Assembly (NCBI GenBank): GCA_964504565.1 | Contig: CAZDEY010000005.1 | Coordinates: 124,001-188,000, forward strand | Direction of reading: 5' to 3' | From: Cesiribacter sp964504565 | Lineage (GTDB): Bacteria; Bacteroidota; Bacteroidia; Cytophagales; Cyclobacteriaceae | Length of the DNA stretch: 64,000 nucleotides | Shown: positions 53,207 to 62,886 of the stretch, one piece after another | Numbering within the stretch: position 1 is the first letter of the stretch | Layout of the letters: each line of letters starts with the position of its first letter | Made by a program: the position numbers and the translations under genes | The notes under the pieces: model-generated | What the model was told of the DNA's origin: nothing | What the model saw: only the letters and a program-made list of their open reading frames with translations | The model's database searches: none

Positions 53207-53283
53207 GGCCAGCCGGTAGGATTAAGGCAAACAATGTAGTAAATTTGAAATTCCGGTATTGTTGAAAGTCTAATTCAGCAAAG

Positions 53284-53307
53284 CACCAACTCAGTAGTTC
53301 ACTAATT
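53284..53307. repeat. Degenerate octamer tandem repeat (3 units)
   Basis: CACCAACT CAGTAGTT CACTAATT between dxr and rseP. Confidence 0.45.
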
Positions 53308-53314
53308 AATATAG

Positions 53315-54649
53315 ATGGAGACTTTAGTGATGATTGGCCAGGTTGTACTAGCCTTGGCAATTCTAATAGGCCTACACGAAGCGGGTCATATGCTGGCGGC
53401 CAAGGCGTTTGGTATGCGGGTAGAGAAATTCTCAATTGGCTTTCCCCCCAAAATCTTTGGCTTTAAGGCCGGAGAAACCGAATATTCCTTAGGGGCTATT
53501 CCGTTAGGCGGTTTCGTAAAAATCAGTGGTATGATTGATGAGTCGCTGGATATGGAAAGTATGGCTAGCGAACCCGAACCCTGGGAATTTAGGGCCAAGC
53601 CGGCCTGGCAGCGCCTAATTGTAATGATGGGCGGCATTATTGTGAATATAATTCTAGGCATATTAATATTTATAACGCTTACCTATTACTACGGCGATGA
53701 GTATATACCAAGGGAAGAAGTAGTTAAACACGGTATAGTTACCGGGGAGTACGGTGAGCAAATTGGCCTGCAAACCGGTGATAAGATTACTGAGCTAAAC
53801 GGCAAAACTTACAAAAGTTTCAATGATCTGAAGGGTGCTGATGCCATTCTGGAAGATGATAGCTACTATACCGTTCAGCGCAATAATGAAACCTTGCGGG
53901 TTAACATTCCACCCAACGTGTTGGAAATAATGTCGGATAAGGAAACCGCCGGTAACTTTTTTGGTATACGCTTTCCCTTTACCGTAGGCAATTTCTCTAA
54001 AGACTATACCTATGCTAAAGATGCCGGCTTGGAAATTGGCGATAGAATAGTAGCAGTAAACGACCAACCGATTACTTACTTTGATGAGTTTCAAAATATA
54101 GTTCAGGAAAATAAGGGCGAACAAATAAAGCTAACCGTACTGCGAGATAGCCAGGAGCTAAACCTAACCTCAGAAGTTGATACCGCCGGTATAGTAGGCT
54201 TGGAAGCTAATATGGAGATAGACCTGGCCCGGCAAACCTACAATTTAGGCGAATCATTAGACTTGGGCATTGAACGGGCTTTCGGTAGTTTATGGGCCAA
54301 TATTAAAGGTTTTGGTACAGTAATTAGTCGCTGGATTGACGGGAACGCTAATTTGGGTAAAAGTGTGAAGGGCCCGCTAGGCATAGCCGATATTTACGGC
54401 GGCGAGTGGATATGGGCAAAATTTTGGTCAATTACCGCCATACTTAGTATGTGGCTGGCCTTCGTAAACTTTCTGCCTATACCGGCCCTAGACGGCGGTC
54501 ACGTTATGTTTCTTTCCTACGAAATGATTAGCGGTAGCAAACCTTCTGACAAGTTTATGGAGGTTGCCCAAAAAGTAGGTATGGCCATTGTGTTTACCCT
54601 AATGATTCTAGTAATCGGCAACGATATCTTCCAGAAAATTTTCGGGTAG
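53315..54649 (+). CDS. rseP: RIP metalloprotease RseP (site-2 protease)
   Basis: Intramembrane protease of 444 residues. The zinc motif HEAGH is near residue 21 in the first span, the third metal ligand is in LPIPALDGGHVMFL, and two PDZ-like domains lie between (GLQTGDKITELNGKTY and GLEIGDRIVAVNDQPI). Cleaves membrane-bound anti-sigma factors or signal peptide remnants. Four spans. Start chosen at ATG 53315. Confidence 0.93.
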   Translation: METLVMIGQVVLALAILIGLHEAGHMLAAKAFGMRVEKFSIGFPPKIFGFKAGETEYSLGAIPLGGFVKISGMIDESLDMESMASEPEPWEFRAKPAWQRLIVMMGGIIVNIILGILIFITLTYYYGDEYIPREEVVKHGIVTGEYGEQIGLQTGDKITELNGKTYKSFNDLKGADAILEDDSYYTVQRNNETLRVNIPPNVLEIMSDKETAGNFFGIRFPFTVGNFSKDYTYAKDAGLEIGDRIVAVNDQPITYFDEFQNIVQENKGEQIKLTVLRDSQELNLTSEVDTAGIVGLEANMEIDLARQTYNLGESLDLGIERAFGSLWANIKGFGTVISRWIDGNANLGKSVKGPLGIADIYGGEWIWAKFWSITAILSMWLAFVNFLPIPALDGGHVMFLSYEMISGSKPSDKFMEVAQKVGMAIVFTLMILVIGNDIFQKIFG

Positions 54650-54662
54650 TAAATCTTTTTCT

Positions 54663-54699
54663 TTAGACCTATAAGGTTTCTAAAACCTTATAGGTCTAA
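54663..54699. terminator. 17-bp inverted repeat downstream of rseP
   Basis: A perfect 17-bp stem (54663-54679 and 54683-54699; core AAGGTTT / AAACCTT) with a 3-nt loop, 13 bp past the stop. It could terminate transcription for both convergent genes, but lacks a long T run; the AAGGTTT...AAACCTT core also links it to the TTTAAA palindromes. Confidence 0.6.
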
Positions 54700-54711
54700 T
54701 CACACTGCTAT

Positions 54712-55455
54712 TTAACGATACTTCTGCATCGCTTTGTGCATATAGCTTTGCTTAGGCGAATTTAAGAAGTAAGGAATGTATAGGCTGATGGCTCCACCAA
54801 TCATATAGGGTAGTACCGGATCGCTTCCCATATCCGGAGAGCCGGGTGGGCTTAAATTTCCGGGCTTGTTTTGCTCGGCCGCCTTCAGAAACTTCGATAG
54901 TGAAGCTATTAGTAAGCCAGTGCCCAACGCGTAAAACCCATATTGGGCTATACGTAGGTTGTTTGCTTTCTTTAGTTCATTCATAGCCTCAACGTTGTCG
55001 GCTAAACTTTTCTTTAGATTGGCGTAGTTGGCTTTTTGCATAATGCCTCCTTCTTTTTCAAAGTACATATGTCGCCAGGATCCGCCGCCGCCGTACATGC
55101 CGAAGGAGTAGCTGCTAAAGTCATAGGCACTAATACGTTCGCTGTGGAAAGTTCTTTCGGCCAGGGTGGGAACCCCATACTGCCCACTGACCTGTTTGAA
55201 AAACCGGTACCGGTTTAACTTTGAATCGTAGCCCTCAATAACACTTACCTCCCGGATGGCAATTCTGGAACTTCTATCTTTGTGAGCCAATTGTACGTAG
55301 GGCCCATTAAAACCACCGCCGTTATTTATGCTGATATAGTTAGTTCTAATAGTATCGCCTCTGAGCAATACTACACTTATTCCTCCGTATTCAATTTGCG
55401 CATTGGCATTCAGCAGGCTAATCACTACTAACAAACTAGAAAAGATGTACTTCAT
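54712..55455 (-). CDS. Hypothetical exported protein
   Basis: Exported protein of 247 residues with signal peptide to NANAQ. A beta-rich first half (GGISVVLLRGDTIRTNYISI, IAIREVSVIEGYD), then a helical segment (NELKKANNLRIAQ), and two hydrophobic stretches with GLY-rich turns (FYALGTGLLIASLSKFL; PVLPYMIGGAISLYIPYF). No family recognised. It is convergent with rseP. Confidence 0.6.
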   Translation of the reverse strand: MKYIFSSLLVVISLLNANAQIEYGGISVVLLRGDTIRTNYISINNGGGFNGPYVQLAHKDRSSRIAIREVSVIEGYDSKLNRYRFFKQVSGQYGVPTLAERTFHSERISAYDFSSYSFGMYGGGGSWRHMYFEKEGGIMQKANYANLKKSLADNVEAMNELKKANNLRIAQYGFYALGTGLLIASLSKFLKAAEQNKPGNLSPPGSPDMGSDPVLPYMIGGAISLYIPYFLNSPKQSYMHKAMQKYR

Positions 55456-55703
55456 TACACAATTGGATTTATGTATTATATCTATATGAATGGTTCTAGG
55501 CAGTTGAACTTATAATTAGGAATGAAAGCAGAACGATGAATGTAGCCCCAACGCTTATATTATACTAATACCTATCAGCCAGCAAGCTGTACTTTCTAAC
55601 TCCCAGAAAAAAACACCACCGTACACCAGCCCCAGACAAATTCAGGAAGATGTTTAGGATAATCTCGGTAATAAAATAAGCTATGGCTTCTATAAATATC
55701 ATT

Positions 55704-55735
55704 CACCAACTCACTAACCCACCAATTCACTAATT
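55704..55735. repeat. Degenerate octamer tandem repeat (4 units)
   Basis: CACCAACT CACTAACC CACCAATT CACTAATT, running into the stop codon of the PorE-like gene; here the array is at a gene's 3' end. Confidence 0.6.
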
Positions 55736-57704
55736 ATCCCTCTTCCCCCTCAAAACTCAGTTCAAACTCTACGCGGCGGTTTAGTTTTTTGTCTTCCTCA
55801 GATGTTTCTTTCGGTATTATTGGTCGGCTGCTTCCGTAGCCTATTGCATTTACCTGCTCGGCCTGTACGTTGCCAAAGTGTACCAAATACTCCATAATAG
55901 CCATTGCCCGCTGCTGGCTTAACTTCTGGTTATAGGTTGGGTCGCCGTCGGTATCGGTATGGCCGCCAATAGTTAATTTTACATTCGGGTGGTCAATCAG
56001 AAAATCAGCTAGCTTGTTCAGGTCCGGGTACATTTCCGGGGTAACGGTGCTGCTACCACTTTCAAAGTCAATGGTGGTAAACTCCAGCTTACGGGTAATA
56101 CTTTGGGTCTGGCGCTCAATCTGCATATCCTTATCCAGGTAGAATATTTCTTCTACCCTGAAAAAGTCGTCACCCTGAATTATCAGCAGATAATTACGGT
56201 CTTTAATCAGATCGAATTCAAACGAACCATCGTCGCGCAGGTATTTGGGGGCAATTTCTACGCCTTCGTCCAGGTCAACTACGCTAACAATGCCTTTAAA
56301 CGGGCTGTTAGTGCCTTCTTCCGTTAGCGAACCCTTAAATTTAGTGGTGGCCAAAGGTTGGGCGCCCATTGGCAGCGGAAAGGAATACAGATCCAGGTTG
56401 GCCATTTTTTCCTGCTTGCTGGCGGCGTAGAATAAGTCTTTACTTTCGCTATCAATAGCAAAGTAAAACTCGCTGCCCGGCCCGTTTACCAGCGGACCAA
56501 TATTGCGGGGCTCACCCCACTGCTGCGGGCTCATTTTAGTATTCCAGTAGCTTTTGTAAATATCAAACTCCCCAAAATTAAGTAGCTGCCCGTTGGAGCT
56601 AAAGTACAAAATATTGTATTTAGGGTGAATGAAGGGGCTAACCTCGTTATTGCGGGTATTTACAATAGGGCCGGCATTTTGCGCGGGCATCCACTCGCCC
56701 TGGCGGTTTTTGTAGGCAAACCAAATATCCGACAGGCCAAAACCCCCAATTCTGTCGCTGGCAAAGTACAGGGTATCTTCGGTTTGCGAAAAGCTGGGGT
56801 GCGAATCCCACCCTATAGAATTTACGTTAATGCCCAAATTTTTACTCGCACTCCAAGTGCTATCCGGCTGCAGGGTCGATACAAAGAGGTCGCAACTACC
56901 GTAACTGTCCGGCGAGTCGCAACGGCTAAACACCAGCGTGCGCCCATCGCGACTGATAGTAGCCGAACCCTCGTTGTACTGCGTGTTTATCGATTTAAAA
57001 GCTTCGGAAAGTTGCCATTCGCCCTCGTAATTCAGGCTAAAAAAGAGGTCTTCGTTAGCTACCGTACGAAAGCCCTGCTGTTGGGTATTCCGTTTGCTGG
57101 TAAAAATCATTAGGTCGTTCCTAATGTTCAGGCTGGGCGCATAATCCTCTACCTGGCTGTTAATACTGGAACCCATATTCAGTAGTACGCCCCGCGGAGG
57201 CATCAGCGTATCTACCTGGCGGCGGTACTCAACCAGTTCGTAGTAGTATTCTAGCGGCACAAACAGGCTTTCGTCCTCATCTTCAATTTCCTGGTATTCC
57301 AGTTCCACCTTGCGCATATCAATATCGCTGCGGTGGTGCTTAAGCACCAGGCGGTAGTACATTTTAGAGGTTTCAGGGTCGCCGTATAACTCGGCTAGTT
57401 TGGCCAACCGCCATATATAGTACGTATCTTTGTAAAAATTCTGAATACCAAAATTGCCTACGTATTTGCGCAGGGTTTTAAGCATTTCCGGCCAGTTCTG
57501 TTCGGCATCTAATTGCTTAATTTTGGCTACCTCTTTGGTGTTTCGGTAGTAGTTTATTTTATTAATATTCTTGAAGTACGGAATAGGCAAATTGCGTATA
57601 TCGGCGGTATCCTGCACCATTTGTGCCTGTAGTGGCAGTCCACTTGCCAGCCAGCCTGTCAGAAGCATAGCCAGAATTACACCTATCCTAAATTTATTTT
57701 TCAT
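55734..57704 (-). CDS. OmpA-family protein with TPR, PD40 and carboxypeptidase-like domains (PorE-like)
   Basis: Cell-envelope protein of about 656 residues. Signal peptide after MKNKFRIG, a TPR-like helical region (about 50-180), a PD40 beta-propeller (about 200-430; VFSRCDSPDSYGSCDLFVS, LYFASDRIGGFGLSDIWFA, LYFSSNGQLLNFGEFDIY), a carboxypeptidase-regulatory-like domain (about 450-520), and an OmpA peptidoglycan-binding domain (LTIGGHTDTDGDPTYN, LNRRVEFELSF). This order is that of T9SS PorE, which tethers the secretion machine to the wall; but PorE is a lipoprotein and no lipobox is clear here. Met at 57704 is a better start than 57737. Confidence 0.82.
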   Translation of the reverse strand: MKNKFRIGVILAMLLTGWLASGLPLQAQMVQDTADIRNLPIPYFKNINKINYYRNTKEVAKIKQLDAEQNWPEMLKTLRKYVGNFGIQNFYKDTYYIWRLAKLAELYGDPETSKMYYRLVLKHHRSDIDMRKVELEYQEIEDEDESLFVPLEYYYELVEYRRQVDTLMPPRGVLLNMGSSINSQVEDYAPSLNIRNDLMIFTSKRNTQQQGFRTVANEDLFFSLNYEGEWQLSEAFKSINTQYNEGSATISRDGRTLVFSRCDSPDSYGSCDLFVSTLQPDSTWSASKNLGINVNSIGWDSHPSFSQTEDTLYFASDRIGGFGLSDIWFAYKNRQGEWMPAQNAGPIVNTRNNEVSPFIHPKYNILYFSSNGQLLNFGEFDIYKSYWNTKMSPQQWGEPRNIGPLVNGPGSEFYFAIDSESKDLFYAASKQEKMANLDLYSFPLPMGAQPLATTKFKGSLTEEGTNSPFKGIVSVVDLDEGVEIAPKYLRDDGSFEFDLIKDRNYLLIIQGDDFFRVEEIFYLDKDMQIERQTQSITRKLEFTTIDFESGSSTVTPEMYPDLNKLADFLIDHPNVKLTIGGHTDTDGDPTYNQKLSQQRAMAIMEYLVHFGNVQAEQVNAIGYGSSRPIIPKETSEEDKKLNRRVEFELSFEGEEG

Positions 57705-57891
57705 GTAGTAAAACCCCTTGCCGGTACACTGCGTCAATGTTAACGCGCCCTATTCCAATCAATTATTCCCATTATACAAAAATATGGCTTTTTGTTTTTA
57801 ATTTTGGCATTTGGCTTGCTAAATGTAAGGTTGCCAAGAAAGTAGAAGAATATTTAGGTAGGATGTCAATATGGCACAAACCCCCTAGTTC

Positions 57892-60390
57892 ATGAGTCAA
57901 AAATTATCACCCATATTAAGTTCGGTACTGTTAGAAAACGATGATCAGGATGATTCCGAAGATCTGCTCCAGCTAATACCGGACGATAAAGATAACGAGT
58001 TACAAGAAGAGGATTTACCCAACGAAATGCCTATACTGCCGGTCCGGAACACTGTTTTGTTTCCCGGAGTGGTTATTCCTATTACGGTTGGCCGACAAAA
58101 ATCTACCAAATTGGTGAAGGAAGCCTACAAAGGCAGCCGTTTGGTAGGGGTGGTAGCCCAAAAAAAGAATACCTCGGAAGAGCCCAGCTTTGCCGAAATT
58201 TATAAAGTGGGTACGGTAGCCAAAATCCTGAAAATGCTGGTACTGCCCGATGGTAACACCACCATAATTATTCAGGGTAAGCGCCGCTTTTCCATAGCCG
58301 AAGAGTTGCAAGAAGAGCCCTACCTGACCGCCAACGTACGGCTAATCAAGGAGAAATTTCCTAAGAAAGAAACCAAAGAAACCAAGGCGCTGGTAACCTC
58401 GCTAAAAGATGCTGCCGCTAAGATTATTGTGCTAAACCCGGAAATTCCGGAGGAAGCCCAGGTAGCACTGGATAATATTGAAAGCACCTCCTTTTTGACC
58501 CATTTTCTTTCCTCCAATATAAACGCTGATGTTACCGATAAGCAGAAGCTGTTGGAGATTGACGATGGCGTTAAACGCGCTACCGTACTGCTTAAGTTTA
58601 TGCTGAAGGATATTCAGATGCTGGAAATTAAGCAGGAAATTCACCAAAAGGTGCATACCGATATTGACCAGCAGCAGCGCGATTATTTCCTTCGTCAGCA
58701 AATAAAAGTTTTGCAAGATGAATTGGGCCAGGAAGGGCCGGATCAGGAAGTAAACGAGCTCAGGAAGAAAGGAGAGGCAAAGGAGTGGCCGGTAAAAGTG
58801 GCCGAGCACTTCGAGAAGGAACTGGATAAGGTACTGCGCATGAACCCTATGGCTGCTGAGTATCCGGTGGCCGTAGCCTACTGCGAATTACTGGTAGAGC
58901 TGCCGTGGGATGAGGTTACGGCCGATAATTTCGACTTAAAACGCGCTAAAACCATACTGGATAAAGACCACTACGGCCTGGAAAAAGTTAAGGAGCGTAT
59001 TCTGGAGTATTTAGCGGTACTAAAGCTTAAGCGCGATATGAAGGCGCCGATACTTTGCCTGTACGGACCTCCGGGGGTTGGTAAAACATCTTTAGGGCGT
59101 TCCGTTGCCAAGGCCTTGGGTCGGGAATACGTGCGCATGAGCTTAGGCGGTGTGCACGACGAAGCCGAAATACGCGGCCACCGAAAAACCTACGTAGGCG
59201 CTATGCCGGGTAAAATTATCCAGAATCTTAAAAAAGCCGGAGCCAGCAACCCTGTATTCATTCTGGATGAAATAGATAAGCTTAGTTCGGACTTTAGAGG
59301 CGACCCAAGCTCGGCCATGCTGGAAGTACTGGACCCGGAGCAGAACACCACCTTTCAGGATAATTACCTGGAGGTTGAGTATGACCTGAGCAAGGTACTG
59401 TTCATAGCCACGGCCAACTCGCTAGATACCATACAGCCCGCCCTGCGCGACCGTATGGAAATTATTGAGGTGACCGGCTATACGCTGGAAGAAAAAGTTC
59501 AGATAGCTAAGAAGCACCTAGCTCCTAAGCAAAAGAAAGAAAACGGGGTAAAAGCCAAAGAATTAGCTATTACTGATGCTGCCCTGGCCGCTATAGTTGA
59601 CGGCTATACGCGCGAGTCGGGCGTGCGATCTTTGGAACGGCAAGTTGCCAAGGTTACCCGCTACGCTGCCAAATCCATAGCTATGGAAGATGAGTACACT
59701 AAGCGTATTCACCCTAAGCATTTAAAAGAAATACTAGGCGCGCCCCGCTTCGATAACGAAGAGTACCAAGAGCACGATTTTGCCGGTGTAGTTACCGGCC
59801 TGGCCTGGACGCAGGTGGGCGGAGAAATTCTGTTTATTGAAAGTAGCCTAAGCCGGGGCAAGGGCAAGGTAACCCTAAGCGGCAAACTGGGCGATGTTAT
59901 GAAGGAATCGGCTATGGCGGCTCATAGTTACCTGCGCGCCAATGCCGAGCAGTTAAAGCTGGACTACCGGGTGTTCGATCAGTACGATTTGCACGTACAC
60001 GTTCCGGCCGGCGCCGTGCCTAAAGATGGCCCATCGGCCGGTATAACCATGCTTACCTCAATGGCCTCGGCCTTTACCCAGCGCAAAGTGCGCGATAAAA
60101 TTGCCATGACCGGCGAAATTACCCTGCGCGGTAAAGTACTGCCGGTAGGGGGTATAAAGGAAAAAATTCTGGCAGCTAAACGGGCGGGTATCAATACCAT
60201 TCTGCTCAGCAAGAAAAACCAGAAGGATATTGAGGAAATTGAGGAGCGATACATAAAAGGTTTAACTATTCACTACGTTGACCATGTAGATGAAGTACTG
60301 GATATAGCCTTGTTGCCTCAGAAAGTTAAAGGCGCGCGCGAACTTAAAGTAGAAGACCGCAGTAAGGCCAGTCCGGCAATTCTTAACTAG
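57892..60390 (+). CDS. lon: ATP-dependent protease La (Lon)
   Basis: AAA+ protease of 832 residues. N-terminal substrate-recognition domain (about 45-240), a coiled region, the AAA+ module with Walker A GPPGVGKTSLG (about 392-402), Walker B FILDEIDKLSSDF, and the serine protease domain with catalytic Ser715 in KDGPSAG and Lys758 in GGIKEK. The 40 residues before the N domain are acidic. Degrades misfolded and regulatory proteins. porQ follows by 5 bp. Confidence 0.96.
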   Translation: MSQKLSPILSSVLLENDDQDDSEDLLQLIPDDKDNELQEEDLPNEMPILPVRNTVLFPGVVIPITVGRQKSTKLVKEAYKGSRLVGVVAQKKNTSEEPSFAEIYKVGTVAKILKMLVLPDGNTTIIIQGKRRFSIAEELQEEPYLTANVRLIKEKFPKKETKETKALVTSLKDAAAKIIVLNPEIPEEAQVALDNIESTSFLTHFLSSNINADVTDKQKLLEIDDGVKRATVLLKFMLKDIQMLEIKQEIHQKVHTDIDQQQRDYFLRQQIKVLQDELGQEGPDQEVNELRKKGEAKEWPVKVAEHFEKELDKVLRMNPMAAEYPVAVAYCELLVELPWDEVTADNFDLKRAKTILDKDHYGLEKVKERILEYLAVLKLKRDMKAPILCLYGPPGVGKTSLGRSVAKALGREYVRMSLGGVHDEAEIRGHRKTYVGAMPGKIIQNLKKAGASNPVFILDEIDKLSSDFRGDPSSAMLEVLDPEQNTTFQDNYLEVEYDLSKVLFIATANSLDTIQPALRDRMEIIEVTGYTLEEKVQIAKKHLAPKQKKENGVKAKELAITDAALAAIVDGYTRESGVRSLERQVAKVTRYAAKSIAMEDEYTKRIHPKHLKEILGAPRFDNEEYQEHDFAGVVTGLAWTQVGGEILFIESSLSRGKGKVTLSGKLGDVMKESAMAAHSYLRANAEQLKLDYRVFDQYDLHVHVPAGAVPKDGPSAGITMLTSMASAFTQRKVRDKIAMTGEITLRGKVLPVGGIKEKILAAKRAGINTILLSKKNQKDIEEIEERYIKGLTIHYVDHVDEVLDIALLPQKVKGARELKVEDRSKASPAILN

Positions 60391-60395
60391 CCTGT

Positions 60396-61385
60396 ATGCC
60401 AGACACCAAGGTTTGGAAATTCATTGTACTATTTTTGGCCGTATCCGTAAGCGGGTACGGCCAAAATGGCAATGCTGGCTTTACTTTCCTGGAATTGCCC
60501 ACCACCGCCCGCAGCGGCGTACTAAACCAGCCGGTAGCCGCCCCCTCGGGCACCGATATGTGGCTGCATAATCCGGCCCTGGCCGACTCAGCCGCACAAC
60601 CCTGGGCGGTATTTAATTTTCTGCCCTTCTACGCCGGAATCAATCAGTTAAATGCTGGGTATATACTTCCGGCTAAAACCTCGGATAGCTACTATTTAGC
60701 CAGCGTACGCTATATAAACTACGGCAATTTTGATGGCTACGATGCCACCGGAGCCGATGAAGGAAGTTTTAAGGCAGCTGACTGGCAAATTGGGGCGGGG
60801 TATAGCTGGGCGTGGTCGCAATTTAGGGCGGGGGCTAGGCTCAATTGGGTAAGTAGTGGCATAGAAAGTTACCGGGCTTCAGCTTTTACACTGGATGCCG
60901 GCGGCAGTTTTCAGCACCCAAATAGAGATTTGAGCTTGGGCCTGCTGGTTTCTAATCTGGGGGTTGTGCTGGGTAGGTACGATAATGCTGATATGGAGAT
61001 GCCGCTGAATGTACAGCTAGGGATTGCTTTTAAGCCGGAAGGTATGCCGTTCCGGTTCTATTTTACCGGCCACCATTTGCAGAAAGGCCGGGTGCAGGCG
61101 GGCACACTCAACAATATGGAGCCGGGCGGGTTTGGCAAAGTAATGCAGCATATTAATATTGGTACCGAAGTGGTGTTCAGTAAAAATGTGCAGTTGCGGT
61201 TTGGCTACAACTATTTGCGTAGACAGGAATTAAAACTAAAGGACAGTAGCGGTGGAGCCGGTATTTCAGCTGGTTTTGGGTTCCGTACTAAGCGATTTGG
61301 CCTGGATGTTGGCCGCCAATGGTACCACGCCGCCGGTGGACGCACGCAGCTTACCGTAGCAATTAATACAAAAAATCTTTTTTAA
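60396..61385 (+). CDS. porQ: Type IX secretion system protein PorQ
   Basis: Outer-membrane barrel of 329 residues (T9SS attachment complex, which links cargo to lipopolysaccharide after export). Signal peptide to GYGQ; the family opening FTFLELPTTARSGVLNQP, MWLHNPALAD, repeated barrel strands (YLASVRYINYGNFDGYDA) and the end QLTVAINTKNLF. Positioned 5 bp after lon, an arrangement seen in Bacteroidota. Confidence 0.9.
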   Translation: MPDTKVWKFIVLFLAVSVSGYGQNGNAGFTFLELPTTARSGVLNQPVAAPSGTDMWLHNPALADSAAQPWAVFNFLPFYAGINQLNAGYILPAKTSDSYYLASVRYINYGNFDGYDATGADEGSFKAADWQIGAGYSWAWSQFRAGARLNWVSSGIESYRASAFTLDAGGSFQHPNRDLSLGLLVSNLGVVLGRYDNADMEMPLNVQLGIAFKPEGMPFRFYFTGHHLQKGRVQAGTLNNMEPGGFGKVMQHINIGTEVVFSKNVQLRFGYNYLRRQELKLKDSSGGAGISAGFGFRTKRFGLDVGRQWYHAAGGRTQLTVAINTKNLF

Positions 61386-61411
61386 ATGGGTGCCTGTAGC
61401 ACTTTACCGAT

Positions 61412-62824
61412 ATGATGAATAACGATAACTACCTAACCCCGGCCGAAATTGTAAGCGAGCTGGATAAATATATAATTGGTCAGCACGATGCTAAACGAAA
61501 TGTAGCCATTGCCCTGCGTAACCGCTGGCGCCGCATGAACACGCCGACCGAAATGCAGAACGAAATAGTTCCGAACAACATTTTAATGATTGGAGCTACC
61601 GGCGTAGGTAAAACCGAAATTGCCCGCCGCCTGGCTAAGCTGGCCGATGCCCCCTTTACTAAAGTAGAAGCCTCTAAATTTACCGAGGTTGGCTACGTAG
61701 GTCGCGATGTAGAAAGCATGGTGCGCGATCTGGTTGACCAATCGGTTAATCTGGTAAAAGCCCAGAAGCAGGAAGAAGTGAAAGAGCGGGCCCAGCGTAT
61801 GGTTGAGGATCAAATTCTGGACATTCTAATTCCGCCTATAAAGAGCAGCAAAGTAAGCGCCGGCTTTGGTTCTAAGTCGGAAGAAATTAGCATTGATGAT
61901 GACGCCGTACCGCAGTCGGACGAAGAACTTAATGAGCGTACCCGCGAACGCTTTCGCCAGAAGCTACAGGCCGGCGAACTAGATGAGCGCAAAATTGAAA
62001 TTAACGTAAAAAAAGCCGCCGGGGGCAATGTAGGTATGATTGGCGGCGGCATGATGGACGAAAGCAGCCTGATTAACCTGCAGGAAATGCTGGGCAACAT
62101 GATGCCGAAGAAGAACAAGAAGCGCAAAGTAACCATAGCCGAAGCCCGCAATATACTCTTGGAAGAAGAAGCTGCCAAGCTTATTGATATGGATGAGGTG
62201 AAGGAAGAAGCCATTAAGCGCGCCGAGAATACCGGTATAATTTTTATAGATGAGATAGATAAAGTAGCCGGCGGCGGTAAAGGCCAAGGCGGTCCGGATG
62301 TTAGTCGCGAAGGCGTTCAGCGCGACCTTTTGCCAATTGTGGAAGGCTCAACCGTAAATACCAAGCACGGCATCATCCGTACCGATCATATACTATTTGT
62401 AGCGGCCGGGGCATTCCACGTAAGCAAGCCCAGCGATCTTATTCCGGAATTGCAGGGCCGCTTTCCTATTCGGGTAGAGCTGCAAAGCCTTACCGAAGAC
62501 GATTTTTACCAAATTCTTAAAGAACCTAAAAACGCCCTGACCAAGCAATATATAGCCCTGCTGGAAGCCGAAGAGGTAAAGCTGGAGTTTCAGGATGAAG
62601 CCCTGCGTAAACTAGCCCAAATGGCCTTCCGGATAAACTCTGAAGTAGAGAATATAGGTGCCCGACGTTTACACACCGTAATGAGCCAGTTGCTAAACGA
62701 CTTCTTGTTCGATGTACCGGACAAAATTGGTGCTAACGCCCAAATTAGCGTAACCGCCGAGATGGTGGAAAAACGGCTAAGTAAGTTGGTGAAGAATAAG
62801 GATTTGAGCCAGTATATACTTTAA
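61412..62824 (+). CDS. hslU: ATP-dependent protease ATPase subunit HslU
   Basis: AAA+ unfoldase of 470 residues that feeds the HslV peptidase. N-terminal TPAEIVSELDKYIIGQHDAK, Walker A GATGVGKTEIARRL (about 60-73), the intermediate domain (about 105-240) with charged loops and a Gly/Met-rich segment, Walker B IFIDEIDKVAGGG, and sensor regions ELQGRFPIRVEL and GARRLHTVMSQLL. The C-terminus SQYIL fits docking into HslV. hslV is not in the window. Confidence 0.95.
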   Translation: MMNNDNYLTPAEIVSELDKYIIGQHDAKRNVAIALRNRWRRMNTPTEMQNEIVPNNILMIGATGVGKTEIARRLAKLADAPFTKVEASKFTEVGYVGRDVESMVRDLVDQSVNLVKAQKQEEVKERAQRMVEDQILDILIPPIKSSKVSAGFGSKSEEISIDDDAVPQSDEELNERTRERFRQKLQAGELDERKIEINVKKAAGGNVGMIGGGMMDESSLINLQEMLGNMMPKKNKKRKVTIAEARNILLEEEAAKLIDMDEVKEEAIKRAENTGIIFIDEIDKVAGGGKGQGGPDVSREGVQRDLLPIVEGSTVNTKHGIIRTDHILFVAAGAFHVSKPSDLIPELQGRFPIRVELQSLTEDDFYQILKEPKNALTKQYIALLEAEEVKLEFQDEALRKLAQMAFRINSEVENIGARRLHTVMSQLLNDFLFDVPDKIGANAQISVTAEMVEKRLSKLVKNKDLSQYIL

Positions 62825-62849
62825 TTACTATTTTCTATACCGCATTTCT

Positions 62850-62876
62850 AGCCTTAGCCTCTTGCTAAGGCTTGTT
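62850..62876 (+). terminator. Terminator after hslU
   Basis: Stem AGCCTTAGC / GCTAAGGCT (62850-62858 with 62864-62872), 5-nt loop, followed by a T-rich TTGTTTATTT, 26 bp after the stop. Confidence 0.75.
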
Positions 62877-62886
62877 TATTTAAATT

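Noticed and set aside
56625..57113. Plus-strand frame opposite the PorE-like gene
   Set aside because: Antisense shadow of a conserved PD40 propeller; basic, low-complexity product.
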